64,000 bases of DNA from NCBI GenBank assembly GCA_929200315.1, contig CAKMZB010000002.1, forward strand, positions 338,629 to 402,628, read 5' to 3'. Origin of the DNA: an uncultured Alphaproteobacteria bacterium. GTDB lineage: Bacteria > Pseudomonadota > Alphaproteobacteria > Rhizobiales > Rhizobiaceae. The stretch's first letter is position 1; every line of letters begins with the position of its first letter. Below the pieces are notes generated by a model that made no database searches, was not told the DNA's origin, and saw only the letters and a list, made by a program, of their open reading frames with translations. Below, in pieces: positions 55,751 to 64,000 of the stretch. The translations under genes were made by a program, and so were the position numbers.

Positions 55751-56443
55751 ATGCGTTTTTGTTCAATCTTACTTGCCAGTTTGGGCTCTGCTTTTCTTCT
55801 GAATGGCGGGGCAGGCGCTCACCCGTGCCAAACCGGATCAGCTGTTACCGGAACGATTGTACCGGACGGCACGAGCGACGGGTTTGCGCTTTTGGGCGAG
55901 GAGCGCAGCTTCGTACTGGCCGGTTTGGTCTTTGAGCAAGTTGTTGATGTGCCCGAGGGGGAGGTGAAGCTTTACCCGGCCCGCGAGCACCTCGACCGCT
56001 ACGGACGTCTTCCGGTTTTCGTCTTTCTGGGGGGGCAATTTCTACAAGAAACTTTGCTTGACCATGGAAAGGCTCTCGCTGATCCACGCGATCTCAACCG
56101 GGTTTGCGCCCTGATGCTGCTTGCGGCGGAGCCGGCGGGCATTGTCGTCAGAACGGATGATCTTGAGGGATTGGCAAGTCGTGTCGGGCATTTCGCTGCT
56201 GTCCGCGGACGAGTTTTATCCATCGGCGACCGGGAACGTGTGCTCTACCTCAATTTCGGCGGAAACTGGGCGCAAGACTTCACAGTTTCCGTGGCCAAGC
56301 TTGGCCGCAACCGTTACCAAGGTGACATTGAGGCGCTCCACGACTTGGTGGGGCACGAGATTACCGTGCGGGGAACGCTTGAAGAGAGAAGAGGCCCGCT
56401 GCTGCGGCTGACAGATGAACAGCGTCTCCAACGCCATGATTGA
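55751..56443 (+). CDS. Exported SNase-like (thermonuclease fold) protein
   Basis: A 230-residue protein with a signal peptide (MRFCSILLASLGSAFLLNGGAGA). It has an OB-fold SNase pattern: VTGTIVPDGTSDGFALLGEERSFVLAGLVF, then REHLDRYGRLPVFVFLGGQFLQETLLDHGKALADPR. The 'DRYGR' and 'LL..G.A' elements are typical of Staphylococcal nuclease-like domains. The catalytic Arg/Glu set is not clearly complete, so nuclease activity is uncertain. A C-terminal part with VRGRVLSIGDRERVLYLNFG looks like a second OB-type barrel. Its end overlaps the start of the M48 protease gene. Confidence 0.72.
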   Translation: MRFCSILLASLGSAFLLNGGAGAHPCQTGSAVTGTIVPDGTSDGFALLGEERSFVLAGLVFEQVVDVPEGEVKLYPAREHLDRYGRLPVFVFLGGQFLQETLLDHGKALADPRDLNRVCALMLLAAEPAGIVVRTDDLEGLASRVGHFAAVRGRVLSIGDRERVLYLNFGGNWAQDFTVSVAKLGRNRYQGDIEALHDLVGHEITVRGTLEERRGPLLRLTDEQRLQRHD

Positions 56444-57917
56444 TTATCGCTCCTTCGCGCGTCTGCTGCTGGTCGCGGCGGCAAGCTTTGGGCTGGCGTC
56501 ATGCCAGGTGCTCACCTCTATCCAAAACGATGTCGCCGCCAACACTCTCGCAGCAGATGGACCAGTGACAGTGGAAAGTGTGCGGGGGAAGGATCGCCAG
56601 GCACGCCTCGGTGCGCGGGAACATCCGCAGGTCATCCGCTCCAATGGTGGGCTCTATCGCAATGCCGCAATGGAAGAGTTGATCGCTGTCATTGTCGGCG
56701 ATCTTATCGCGGTGAGCGAAGACGGTCGTGCCTATGAAGTGACGCTGCTCGACACGCCGAAGGTCAATGCTTTTGCGCTACCGGGCGGCTATATCTACAT
56801 CACCCGCGGTCTGCTGGCGTTGGCGGGCGATGGGTCCGAGGTTGCTGCGGTTTTGTCTCACGAAATGGCGCATGTGCGGGCCAATCACGGCATTCAGCGT
56901 TCGCAGCAAGTCGCGTCTGGCGCGTTGGTGAGGGAAGTGTTGTCAGATGTTGTGACAAATGAGCGTGCTGGCGCCGTCGCCGGGAGCGCAGCAGAGCAGC
57001 GCCGCGCCGCTTTTACCCAGAAGCAGGAATTGCAGGCTGATGCGCTGGGCATCAAGCTGCTGGCTGAAGCGGGCTATGACCCCTTCGCAGCGGCACGGTT
57101 TCTCGATTCTCTGGAGCGCTACACGGCCTGGCGGGATGGGGCTTCGACACGGCTTCGCGGGGTCTTCAGTGATCGCGAGAGCTCTCATCCCTCAACGCCG
57201 CGGCGTATCGAACTTGCCCGTCGCCATGCCCGCGCCATTAGCCCGCCTGGTGAGGGCAAGCGGGAACGGGACCGTTATCTTGCAGCACTGGAAGGCATGA
57301 CCTTTGGCGACAAATCGTCGGAAGGTTTCGTGCGCGGTAACACCTTTGCTCATGTCGGGCTGGATTTTGCCTTTGACGTGCCGAATGGTTTCACCCTCTC
57401 TAACCGCACAGACGGCGTGTTGGGGGAGGGGCCAAACGAGCAATTGGTGCGCTTTGACTCTGTCTCTATTGAGGGCCGCCCTGATCCTGAAGGTTATCTG
57501 GCATCCGGTTGGCTTGCCGGGATCGTTCCCAATTCTATTTCTGCCGGCACGGTTGGCGGCCTGCCTGCGGCGAGCGCGACGGCTCTTTCGGAGGACTGGC
57601 GATTATCAACGACAGCGATTGCCTATGAAGGGCGTTACTATCGCTTTATTCTGGCTACGCCCCGCAGGGGAGCTGCGCCGAGCGCACGGGCTTTGGGGAT
57701 TGCTCGATCCTTTCGCAGGTTATCTGCTCTCGAACGCCGCCGCTTGAGGCCCCTGCAGCTCAGAATCGTACCCTTCAAAGCGCGTGATGACGTAGCCAAG
57801 ATGGCGCGCCGCATGGATGGTGTGGAGAACCCAGTCGGCCTTTTCCGCGCACTTAACGGGCTTGATGAGGGGCAGCTTCCGATTGCCGGAACACCGGTGA
57901 AGATCGTGACTGACTAG
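56436..57917 (+). CDS. M48 family metalloprotease, lipoprotein
   Basis: A 493-residue protein. The lipoprotein signal (ARLLLVAAASFGLASC) puts it at the periplasmic face. The zinc site is AVLSHEMAHVRANHG (His-Glu-x-x-His), with the third ligand Glu in QELQADALGIKLLAEAGYDP. This pattern is that of M48 proteases such as BepA, which police outer-membrane proteins. The long C-terminal part (SVSIEGRPDPEG onwards) ends in a compact LysM-like domain. An in-frame ATG at 56415 is a possible alternative start. The gene overlaps the SNase-like gene by a few bases, so the two are translationally linked. Confidence 0.87.
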   Translation: MIDYRSFARLLLVAAASFGLASCQVLTSIQNDVAANTLAADGPVTVESVRGKDRQARLGAREHPQVIRSNGGLYRNAAMEELIAVIVGDLIAVSEDGRAYEVTLLDTPKVNAFALPGGYIYITRGLLALAGDGSEVAAVLSHEMAHVRANHGIQRSQQVASGALVREVLSDVVTNERAGAVAGSAAEQRRAAFTQKQELQADALGIKLLAEAGYDPFAAARFLDSLERYTAWRDGASTRLRGVFSDRESSHPSTPRRIELARRHARAISPPGEGKRERDRYLAALEGMTFGDKSSEGFVRGNTFAHVGLDFAFDVPNGFTLSNRTDGVLGEGPNEQLVRFDSVSIEGRPDPEGYLASGWLAGIVPNSISAGTVGGLPAASATALSEDWRLSTTAIAYEGRYYRFILATPRRGAAPSARALGIARSFRRLSALERRRLRPLQLRIVPFKARDDVAKMARRMDGVENPVGLFRALNGLDEGQLPIAGTPVKIVTD

Positions 57918-57923
57918 GGTGTT

Positions 57924-58841
57924 TCACCCTGCATTCTGGGCGAGCGGGTGGGCCTGTTCGACCAAAGATCGCATCCGTTCGGCCAGAACGTGAGTATAGA
58001 TCTGCGTTGTGGAAATGTCGGCATGGCCGAGCAGCATTTGCACTGCGCGCAGGTCCGCCCCTCCGGCGAGGAGGTGACTGGCAAAGGCATGACGCATGAC
58101 GTGGGGTGAGACGAGGGCCGCGCGCAAGCCAGCACGGCTGGCCAGGCCTTTCAGCTCGCGGGCAAAATGTTGGCGCGACAGATGCCCGCCCGCGCCGGGA
58201 AAGAGATACCCGCCCTCCTTGAGCGCACTTCCTGCAAGAGTGCGGTAAGCCTTCAGCGCGTCCAGCGCCTTGGCCGTGAGCGGAACGAGCCGTTCCTTAC
58301 TCCCCTTACCCCGCACGACCATCGACCGCCCATCGCCCTTCGTCACAGTATTTAGCGGCAGGGCGACAAGCTCGCTGACGCGCAGGCCGGTGGCGTAGAG
58401 CAGTTCCAGTGCCGCGTGGTTGCGCGCAGCCCGGAGCAGCGCCGCATCGGTGCGTGCATTGTCCACTTCGATCTCTGCATGAAGGAGAAGGCGGTCAACT
58501 TCCTCCTCGCTCATGATCTTGGGAAGGCTTGCCAGCGGCTTTGCGCTGTCGATTGTCGTCGTTGGGTCGTCTACGCGCAAACCTTCAGCGTAGCAGAACC
58601 GGTAAAGTTGGCGCAAAACGGAGAGTTTGCGCATTTGGGAGGACGCGGCCTGACCCGATTGAGCAAGGCTTGCAATGAAACCACGCAAATTTTCGGTGGA
58701 TGCGTCAATGAGGTTTGTTCCGCGCAGATGACACGCGGCTTCTTCCAAATCACAGCGATAGGCAGCAAGCGTGTTCGCCGCCGCACCGCGTTCGGCACTC
58801 ATCATCTCCAGAAAAATGTCGATTAGCGCATCGTTTCTCAT
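57924..58841 (-). CDS. xerD: Site-specific tyrosine recombinase XerD
   Basis: A 305-residue tyrosine recombinase. The N-terminal SAM-like DNA-binding domain covers about residues 1-90 and the catalytic domain has Arg in LLYATGLRVSELV, His-x-x-Arg in SPHVMRHAFASHLL, His in MLLGHADISTTQIYTHV, and the Tyr nucleophile in IYTHV. Together with XerC it resolves chromosome dimers at dif. Neighbours (aroK, aroB) are its normal ones in this group, so it is the chromosomal XerD and not an island integrase. ATG 58841 (MRNDALIDIFLEMM) is the family start; the frame extends far upstream over a small gene. Confidence 0.93.
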   Translation of the reverse strand: MRNDALIDIFLEMMSAERGAAANTLAAYRCDLEEAACHLRGTNLIDASTENLRGFIASLAQSGQAASSQMRKLSVLRQLYRFCYAEGLRVDDPTTTIDSAKPLASLPKIMSEEEVDRLLLHAEIEVDNARTDAALLRAARNHAALELLYATGLRVSELVALPLNTVTKGDGRSMVVRGKGSKERLVPLTAKALDALKAYRTLAGSALKEGGYLFPGAGGHLSRQHFARELKGLASRAGLRAALVSPHVMRHAFASHLLAGGADLRAVQMLLGHADISTTQIYTHVLAERMRSLVEQAHPLAQNAG

Positions 58842-58876
58842 AGCCCCAAGTCTGCCTGCAGGCTGTGGAGAAAGGC

Positions 58877-59026
58877 TTAAAGGTCGCGATTGATGATCGC
58901 ACCAGGGATTCTCACGCGCATTTCCCGCTCCTGCGGCTCCACCATTGTCGCGAGCGCAAACATGCCCGCATAGGCGAGACCGCCCAAAATAGCGCAAAAG
59001 ACAAGGAACCGGATGAGACTCGGCAC
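58877..59026 (-). CDS. Small single-span membrane protein, conserved between xerD and aroK
   Basis: A 49-residue protein from GTG 59026, which has GGAG nine bases upstream. It has one membrane helix (IRFLVFCAILGGLAYAGMFAL) and then the charged VEPQEREMRVRIPG tail. The helix plus 'E.qere..v.ip' tail recurs in the small protein found at this place in other Hyphomicrobiales. A longer reading frame from 59095 has no ribosome site. Function unknown. Confidence 0.7.
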   Translation of the reverse strand: MPSLIRFLVFCAILGGLAYAGMFALATMVEPQEREMRVRIPGAIINRDL

Positions 59027-59238
59027 TGTGTGGTTCTCCAGAACAATCACGACGCGGCACGCATCTTGACGTGCCTTTAACACAATCATTCCCATGGGCG
59101 GCGCTGAAATTCAATTGCGATGCGTCACGCAAGCGCAGTACTCTCCCGCCTTGTCCCGCAAAGGGCTATGTCTTATGTGCTGTTTCGGCACATCGCCTTT
59201 CACCATTTCGACAAAGCATACCGAGACCAGACATCACC

Positions 59239-59856
59239 GTGAACGCTGTCACCAATCAAGAAATAAACCGCGCCGTTATTGCGGATCGCTCAAGCACCAT
59301 TCGCCGTGCCCTTGCAGGGCACTCGATCGTCCTGGTGGGTATCATGGGGGTGGGGAAATCCACCATCGGCAAACGGCTGTCGCAATATCTCGACATCACT
59401 TTTGTGGATGCCGACAAGGAGATCGAAAAAGCCGCCGGCATGACCGTGCAGGATATTTTTGACCAGTTTGGTGAGAGAGCTTTCCGCGACGGTGAGCAGA
59501 AGGTCATCAAACGGTTGATGGGTGAAAGCCAGTGTATTCTGGCAACCGGTGGCGGAGCCTTCATGAATGATGGCATCCGCGAGGATGTGAAGGAAGGTGG
59601 CGTATCCGTTTGGCTCGACGCGAATCTCGACATTCTCATGAAGCGCGTACAGCGTCGCTCCGACCGCCCATTGCTGAAGACGGAAGATCCGGAAGCAACG
59701 ATGAAGGCACTGCTGGATGAACGCAATCCGGTTTATGCGCTGGCTGACGTGAAGATTGAGAGCCGCACGGTCTCCCGTGATGTGATTGCCGCCGAACTTG
59801 TTGATCTGCTTGCCGATGCGCTTCCCGCGCTGGCGGAGGAGCGGGGCTGGAAATAA
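59239..59856 (+). CDS. aroK: Shikimate kinase
   Basis: A 205-residue enzyme of the shikimate pathway that phosphorylates shikimate at O3. It has Walker A VGIMGVGKSTIGKRLSQYL, the shikimate-binding DADKEIEKAAGMTVQDIFDQFGE, LATGGGAFM and the lid RRSDRPLLKTEDP. It starts at GTG 59239 after a short leader; the frame continues upstream but overlaps unrelated sequence. The stop overlaps the aroB start by one base (TAATG), so both are translated together. Confidence 0.95.
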   Translation: MNAVTNQEINRAVIADRSSTIRRALAGHSIVLVGIMGVGKSTIGKRLSQYLDITFVDADKEIEKAAGMTVQDIFDQFGERAFRDGEQKVIKRLMGESQCILATGGGAFMNDGIREDVKEGGVSVWLDANLDILMKRVQRRSDRPLLKTEDPEATMKALLDERNPVYALADVKIESRTVSRDVIAAELVDLLADALPALAEERGWK

Positions 59857-61001
59857 TGCCAGACCCGGGCCTAACGCAGACCGGGGTGGAAACAGTCCGG
59901 GTCGATCTGGGCCCCAGGTCCTACGATATCTGCATTGGAGATGGTGTGCTTGCCTCTGTTGGTGAGCACTTTGCAGAGCTGCGCCCGGGTGCTCGCGCCG
60001 CGATTGTGACCGACGAGACGGTCGACGTTATCCATGGCGATGCCTTACGCGCCCATCTCGACCAGGCAAATATCAGCCATGTGACCATCGCCGTGCCCGC
60101 TGGCGAGGTGTCGAAGAGTTTTGCGTCTCTTCAAGATGTCGTCACGCAGTTGCTCGCGGCTGGTATGGAACGCGGGGATGTCGTGCTCGCCTTCGGTGGC
60201 GGGGTGGTTGGTGATCTTGCTGGTTTTGCCGCCGGGATTACCCGTCGCGGTATGGATTTAGTGCAAATCCCGACATCCTTACTCGCGCAGGTCGATTCCT
60301 CTGTTGGAGGCAAGACCGGTATCAATGCGGCACAGGGAAAGAACCTTGTTGGTCTCTTCAACCAGCCACAATTGGTTCTCGCCGATACAGTTTTGCTCGA
60401 TACGCTGCCGAAGCGCGAATTGCGGGCAGGTTACGCCGAGATGCTGAAATATGGTGCCATCGACCGGCCGGACTTTTTTGCCTGGCTGGAAGACAATCAT
60501 GCTGCCGTTTTTTTTGGCGGCGACGCCCGTCGTCATGCTGTTGCGACTTCGTGCCGGGTCAAGGCCGATGTGGTTAAGGCAGACGAATTGGAGGGTGGCG
60601 TTCGGGCACTGCTCAATCTCGGCCACACATTTGGCCACGCACTGGAGGCGGCGGTGGATTATGACGCGAGGCGTCTGGTCCATGGGGAAGGGGTTGCGAT
60701 CGGCATGGTCCTTGCCCACGAATTTTCCGCCCGCATGAACCATTGTTCGCCGGACGAGGCGATCCGCCTGCGCGCGCATCTTACCGCTGTTGGCCTGCCG
60801 ACAGACATCACCACCATTCCCGGCAGTGAAGCCTTCACCACCGAGCGGTTGATGGACGCGATTGCTCAGGACAAGAAAGTGAAGCGCGGAGCGCTGACCT
60901 TCATTCTTACTCGCGGTATCGGCGAAGCCTTTGTTGCCGATGATGTTCCGCGGGCGGAAGCTTCCGCTTTTCTCGACCAAAAACTCGCCACCAAGGAGTA
61001 A
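59856..61001 (+). CDS. aroB: 3-dehydroquinate synthase
   Basis: A 381-residue enzyme that makes dehydroquinate from DAHP with NAD and a divalent metal. Visible are AFGGGVVGDLAGFAAGITRRGMD, PTSLLAQVDSSVGGKTGIN, the LNLGHTFGHALEAA zinc ligand region and a VHGEGVAIGM stretch. The last residues (KLATKE) are followed by CorC with a 6-bp gap. Its ATG overlaps the aroK stop by one base. Position and motifs leave no real alternative. Confidence 0.97.
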   Translation: MPDPGLTQTGVETVRVDLGPRSYDICIGDGVLASVGEHFAELRPGARAAIVTDETVDVIHGDALRAHLDQANISHVTIAVPAGEVSKSFASLQDVVTQLLAAGMERGDVVLAFGGGVVGDLAGFAAGITRRGMDLVQIPTSLLAQVDSSVGGKTGINAAQGKNLVGLFNQPQLVLADTVLLDTLPKRELRAGYAEMLKYGAIDRPDFFAWLEDNHAAVFFGGDARRHAVATSCRVKADVVKADELEGGVRALLNLGHTFGHALEAAVDYDARRLVHGEGVAIGMVLAHEFSARMNHCSPDEAIRLRAHLTAVGLPTDITTIPGSEAFTTERLMDAIAQDKKVKRGALTFILTRGIGEAFVADDVPRAEASAFLDQKLATKE

Positions 61002-61007
61002 CCGGTC

Positions 61008-62282
61008 ATGCTTTCCCTCTGGCTCACCGCCGGTGCAATCATCCTGCTCATTATGCTGTCGGGCTTTTTCTCAGGCTCGGAAACGGCGCTCACGGCGGTT
61101 TCCCGCGCGCGTATTCTTTCCATGGAGAAAGCTGGCAACAGCCGGGCTGCGCTCGTCTCTTATCTGATCGGTATTCAGGAGCGGCTGATTGGTGCGTTGC
61201 TGCTGTCCAACAACCTCGTCAACATTTTGGCCTCGGCGCTGGCTACGAGCCTCTTCATCACACTCTTTGGTGATATCGGTGTGGTCTATGCGACCATTGT
61301 GATGACCACTCTGGTGGTGATCTTTGCTGAAGTGCTGCCGAAGAGTTGGGCGATTTCTGGCCCTGATCGTTTTGCGCTCTTTGTCGCGCCGCTGGTTGCC
61401 GTTGTGGTGAAAGTTGCCGGGCCGGTCACAGCGCTGGTCTCCTGGATCGTGCGCCGTGTGTTGCGCGTCTTTGGTGTTGATCTTGATGAGAATTCCAACG
61501 TCCTTTCAGCTCATGATGAGCTGCGTGGCACAGTGGATGTGCTCCACCGCGACGGCTCGGTGGTCAAGGATGACCGTGACCGTGTGGGCGGTGTGTTGGA
61601 TCTGCATGAATTGGAACTCTCCGACGTCATGGTCCACCGCACATCCGTTCTTTCCATCGACGCGGATCAAAAGCCCGCAACGCAAGTGCGGCAGATTCTC
61701 GCCTCCCCCTATACCCGCCTGCCGGTTTGGTCAGGCGAAGCCGACAACATTATCGGCATTGTCCATTCAAAGGACATGCTGCGAGCGCTCGCCGCCGACC
61801 GCTACTCCACCAGCAAATTCGATATTCGTTCGGTAATGGCTGAGGCTTGGTTTGTGCCCGAATCCACTACTTTGCGCGACCAGCTTGAAGCCTTTCTGCG
61901 CAAGCAGGCACATATGGCCATGGTGGTGGACGAATATGGCGAGGTGGAAGGCCTTGTGACGCTTGAAGATATTCTCGAAGAGATCGTTGGAGAGATTGCC
62001 GATGAACATGACGAAACGCTCCTCGGTCTAACGCCGCAAACCGACGGCGCCTATATCGTCGATGGTACACTGCCGATCCGCGATCTCAACCGTGCGTTGG
62101 AATGGGATTTGCCGGATGATGAAGCAACTACCGTTGCAGGCCTCGTCATCCATGAAGCGCAGATGATTCCCGAGGAAAAGCAAACCTTTACCTTCCACAA
62201 CAAACGCTTTGTCGTGCTCAAGCGGGAGCGCAATCGTGTCGCGCAATTGCGCGTGCGCGCGTTGGACAAGGTTGTTGTTTAG
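61008..62282 (+). CDS. HlyC/CorC family protein (CNNM + CBS + CorC_HlyC)
   Basis: A 424-residue membrane protein. The CNNM/DUF21 domain (residues about 1-185) has four helices, with GFFSGSETALTAVSRARI near the start. Two CBS domains follow (about 205-325), with VMVHRTSVLSIDADQK and the MAMVVDEYGEVEGLVTLEDILEEIVGEI stretch. The CorC_HlyC domain closes the protein (FTFHNKRFVVLKRERN). The family covers magnesium and cobalt efflux proteins. The ATG has AAGGAG nine bases upstream. It follows aroB, the usual order in rhizobia. Confidence 0.94.
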   Translation: MLSLWLTAGAIILLIMLSGFFSGSETALTAVSRARILSMEKAGNSRAALVSYLIGIQERLIGALLLSNNLVNILASALATSLFITLFGDIGVVYATIVMTTLVVIFAEVLPKSWAISGPDRFALFVAPLVAVVVKVAGPVTALVSWIVRRVLRVFGVDLDENSNVLSAHDELRGTVDVLHRDGSVVKDDRDRVGGVLDLHELELSDVMVHRTSVLSIDADQKPATQVRQILASPYTRLPVWSGEADNIIGIVHSKDMLRALAADRYSTSKFDIRSVMAEAWFVPESTTLRDQLEAFLRKQAHMAMVVDEYGEVEGLVTLEDILEEIVGEIADEHDETLLGLTPQTDGAYIVDGTLPIRDLNRALEWDLPDDEATTVAGLVIHEAQMIPEEKQTFTFHNKRFVVLKRERNRVAQLRVRALDKVVV

Positions 62283-62288
62283 GCTGGC

Positions 62289-63062
62289 CTAATTGGTCTG
62301 GAAACGAACGGCCCGCCCCTTGGCACGACCGTCATCGGTCATCACGTTAAAGGCAAAAAGGCCGTAAGCGGCGGCATCCCCAATCTGTGCAAAACTCACG
62401 CTCATGTCCTGATTGCCGGTCCAGAATTTGATGTTCTTCTTGAAGGGACGATGGCCGGAGACGGGCTGAAAGCGCAGGCTGCATGTATGGACGCGGCCTG
62501 CGAACCCCTCCGCCTTGCCCTGTGTGGTGCTCTTGTAGCGCAGCACCAGATTGAAGCGATTCTTGCCATCGAAAATTGGGATCGTGCGGTTGCAAACCGC
62601 GTCTCCCTTTCCGACTTCAGATGGTGCAACCGGCAGAATGAGTGCGGCAGCCGGGTCGATCACACTTGCCAGATGTGCCTTGGTAAGAGGGACAGTTCCA
62701 GCCTTATACTTAATCGGCGGCACATTCCCGATTTCCGATATCCGACGTCCTTTGAAGCCGAGGCGCAGCTCACCGCTCTTGCGGGGCCGTTTGTAGGTGG
62801 TGAGGTGGGATGTCGGGGCAAGCGTGCGGTCTTCTAAGATACCCTGCGCGAAAAATTGCGCTTTGGTGGGGGCGACTACACGCAATAATCCTGTGGTCCG
62901 CACTGTGCCGGAATAAGAATACTCGCCGTCTTCTACTACCGTATCGGCCTTCATGCTGGCGATAGGGATACCCAGGAACGATAACCGCAACTCAGAAGAG
63001 ACGGTGGCTGCGCCTGCTGGTGTGGCGGCAAGCAGGAAAATAACTGCCAGGACGGCTTTCAT
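62289..63062 (-). CDS. DUF3108 domain-containing exported protein
   Basis: A 257-residue protein with a signal peptide (MKAVLAVIFLLAATPAGAA). The body is beta-rich, with GIPIASMKADTVVEDGEYSYSGTVRTTGLLR early and LRYKSTTQGKAEGFAGRVHTCSLRFQPVSGHRPF late, which fits DUF3108. This family is placed next to rpmB in many Hyphomicrobiales, and its function is unknown. ATG 63062 gives a proper signal peptide; the frame extends 15 residues upstream. It is divergent from rpmB across 237 bp. Confidence 0.82.
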   Translation of the reverse strand: MKAVLAVIFLLAATPAGAATVSSELRLSFLGIPIASMKADTVVEDGEYSYSGTVRTTGLLRVVAPTKAQFFAQGILEDRTLAPTSHLTTYKRPRKSGELRLGFKGRRISEIGNVPPIKYKAGTVPLTKAHLASVIDPAAALILPVAPSEVGKGDAVCNRTIPIFDGKNRFNLVLRYKSTTQGKAEGFAGRVHTCSLRFQPVSGHRPFKKNIKFWTGNQDMSVSFAQIGDAAAYGLFAFNVMTDDGRAKGRAVRFQTN

Positions 63063-63299
63063 GTGACCAGGCTTTCTGCTCGGACGGCGTACGAGGTGAA
63101 GATACAATCATCGCCAGCAATCCGGCGAAACTGGGATCGTTTGATCATAGGACGCATGAACCTTGACTGAACGCGAAAGCGGCTCTAACACGCCGCAACG
63201 CCCCGCTTGCGATGTCCGCGAGGAGAGACTTTATCTCTCGCATCCGCCTGCGGCCTCCATTTGTTGATGATCGCCTATCTGCCCGAAAGGGGTTTTGCC

Positions 63300-63599
63300 A
63301 TGTCCCGCCGTTGTGAGCTTACCGGTAAGTCCGTGATGACCGGTAACAACGTGTCCCACGCCAACAACAAGACACGCCGCCGTTTCCTCCCCAATCTCGT
63401 CAATGTGACGCTGACCAGCGATGCACTGGAGCAATCCATTCGCCTGCGCGTTGCTGCTGCTGCTCTGCGCACTGTCGAGCACCGCGGTGGTCTGGACGCC
63501 TTTTTGATGAAGGAAAAGGAAGCCAATCTATCTGCCAAGGCCGCTCTGCTGCGCAAGCAGATCGCCAAGAAGCTGGCTGAGACTCCTGCCGCTGCCTAA
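63300..63599 (+). CDS. rpmB: 50S ribosomal protein L28
   Basis: A 99-residue L28. It begins [31 protein letters not shown], the hallmark of the family, and continues with [22 protein letters not shown]. The alphaproteobacterial protein is longer than the 78-residue E. coli one because of the C-terminal [15 protein letters not shown] helix, as here. ATG 63300 has AAAGGGG ten bases upstream. A short GCTGCC/GGCAGC hairpin (63591-63605) covers the stop and is followed after some bases by a T-rich run, a weak terminator. Confidence 0.97.
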   Translation: MSRRCELTGKSVMTGNNVSHANNKTRRRFLPNLVNVTLTSDALEQSIRLRVAAAALRTVEHRGGLDAFLMKEKEANLSAKAALLRKQIAKKLAETPAAA

Positions 63600-63702
63600 G
63601 GCAGCATGGCGATCTCCTTTTTTCTTTTGCTGACGAGGGCGCGCATCGCGAGGAGCGGTGGGTGCCCTTTTCGCATGTCTTTGTGATAGAATCGAACACA
63701 CC

Positions 63703-64000
63703 ATGATTGCACAGCGCTCCCTCGCTCCGTTCATCGTCGCCATGGCTCTGGTTGTCGTCGCATCCAACGTGCTGGTGCAATATCCGGTCGGCTTCGTGTT
63801 GGGTGATGTCAATCTGGGTGACATTCTCACTTGGGGTGCTTTCACTTACCCGGTGGCCTTCTTTGTCACTGACCTCACCAATCGCGTCTTTGGGCCCGCC
63901 AAGGCGCGCAAGGTTGTGCTTGCGGGTTTTGTCATTGCTGTTGCGCTCTCCATCTGGCTTGCAAGCCCCCGCATCGCAATTGCCTCGGGCATCGCGTTCC
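63703..64000 (+). CDS. VUT family protein, likely queuosine precursor transporter (N-terminal part)
   Basis: From ATG 63703 a frame runs open to the window end (99 residues). It has several membrane helices and the segments NVLVQYPVG, LTWGAFTYPVAFFVTDLTNRVFGPAKARKVVLAG, which match the VUT/YhhQ family of queuosine precursor (7-cyano-7-deazaguanine) importers. 'TYP..F..TDL.NR.FG...AR' is the family signature. The C-terminal half is missing at the edge. It is on the same strand as rpmB after 103 bp. Confidence 0.88.
   Translation, partial: MIAQRSLAPFIVAMALVVVASNVLVQYPVGFVLGDVNLGDILTWGAFTYPVAFFVTDLTNRVFGPAKARKVVLAGFVIAVALSIWLASPRIAIASGIAF

Noticed and set aside
57924-59132. XerD as an integrase belonging to the tRNA-Arg island
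   Set aside because: It has the length, motifs and neighbours (aroK, aroB) of the chromosomal XerD and lies outside the repeat-bounded region.

Overview
This window is chromosomal DNA of an alphaproteobacterium, most likely of the order Hyphomicrobiales (Rhizobiales). The evidence is gene content and order: polA, a ligase-associated helicase/phosphoesterase pair (lhr-pdeM), an OlsB-type ornithine-lipid acyltransferase upstream of mutS, rph-rdgB-hemW, hrcA-grpE, xerD-aroK-aroB-corC, and DUF3108-rpmB. These flanks (1-22.6 kb and 54.7-64 kb) are dense, G+C-rich housekeeping DNA with very short gaps and several overlapping start/stop pairs.

Left flank (1-22.6 kb): a truncated M20 peptidase; polA plus a cupin gene; pdeM/lhr; a secreted RNase T2; an EI24/CysZ-like membrane protein; adenosine kinase; mutS and olsB; comM; then a long minus-strand block (ridA-gshB, yraN-rsmI-hemW, rdgB-rph). 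The heat-shock pair hrcA-grpE closes it. A 29-bp inverted repeat of the dispersed intergenic type lies between rdgB and hemW.

Middle (22.6-54.7 kb): an accessory region that reads as looser and more A+T-rich. It is marked by four copies, all on the plus strand, of tRNA-Arg(CCT) sequence: a decayed full-length copy (30311-30387), one intact gene (36141-36217), a 5' fragment (53394-53433) and a 3' half (54711-54760). The first copy is followed by a diverged remnant of the 3' end of the same gene that follows the last copy, so both descend from one tRNA/gene junction. I read this as successive integrations at one tRNA locus. No integrase gene remains. The cargo falls into modules: (i) a RoxA-like dihaem cytochrome c, a large class III cyclase-ATPase-TPR protein, an atypical P450-like protein and a class 3 lipase; (ii) a membrane PQQ dehydrogenase, a lipoprotein lipase and a MarC protein, followed by a decayed stretch with dctM and IS3 fragments; (iii) a 5-oxoprolinase divergent from a DctPQM TRAP transporter, with a winged-helix regulator; (iv) gcvTHP under a tandem glycine riboswitch; (v) a PhyH dioxygenase divergent from a LacI regulator; (vi) a universal stress protein with a sodium:alanine symporter; (vii) a third class 3 lipase. 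Modules iii to vi point to uptake and breakdown of amino acids and derivatives. Module i, with the lipases, looks like a lipid or hydrophobic-substrate oxidation system that I cannot match to a described one.

Right flank (54.7-64 kb): a UPF0104-type membrane protein, a secreted SNase-like protein, an M48 lipoprotein protease, xerD, a small membrane protein, aroK-aroB, a CorC-type transporter, a DUF3108 protein, rpmB, and the start of a queuosine-precursor transporter that runs off the window.
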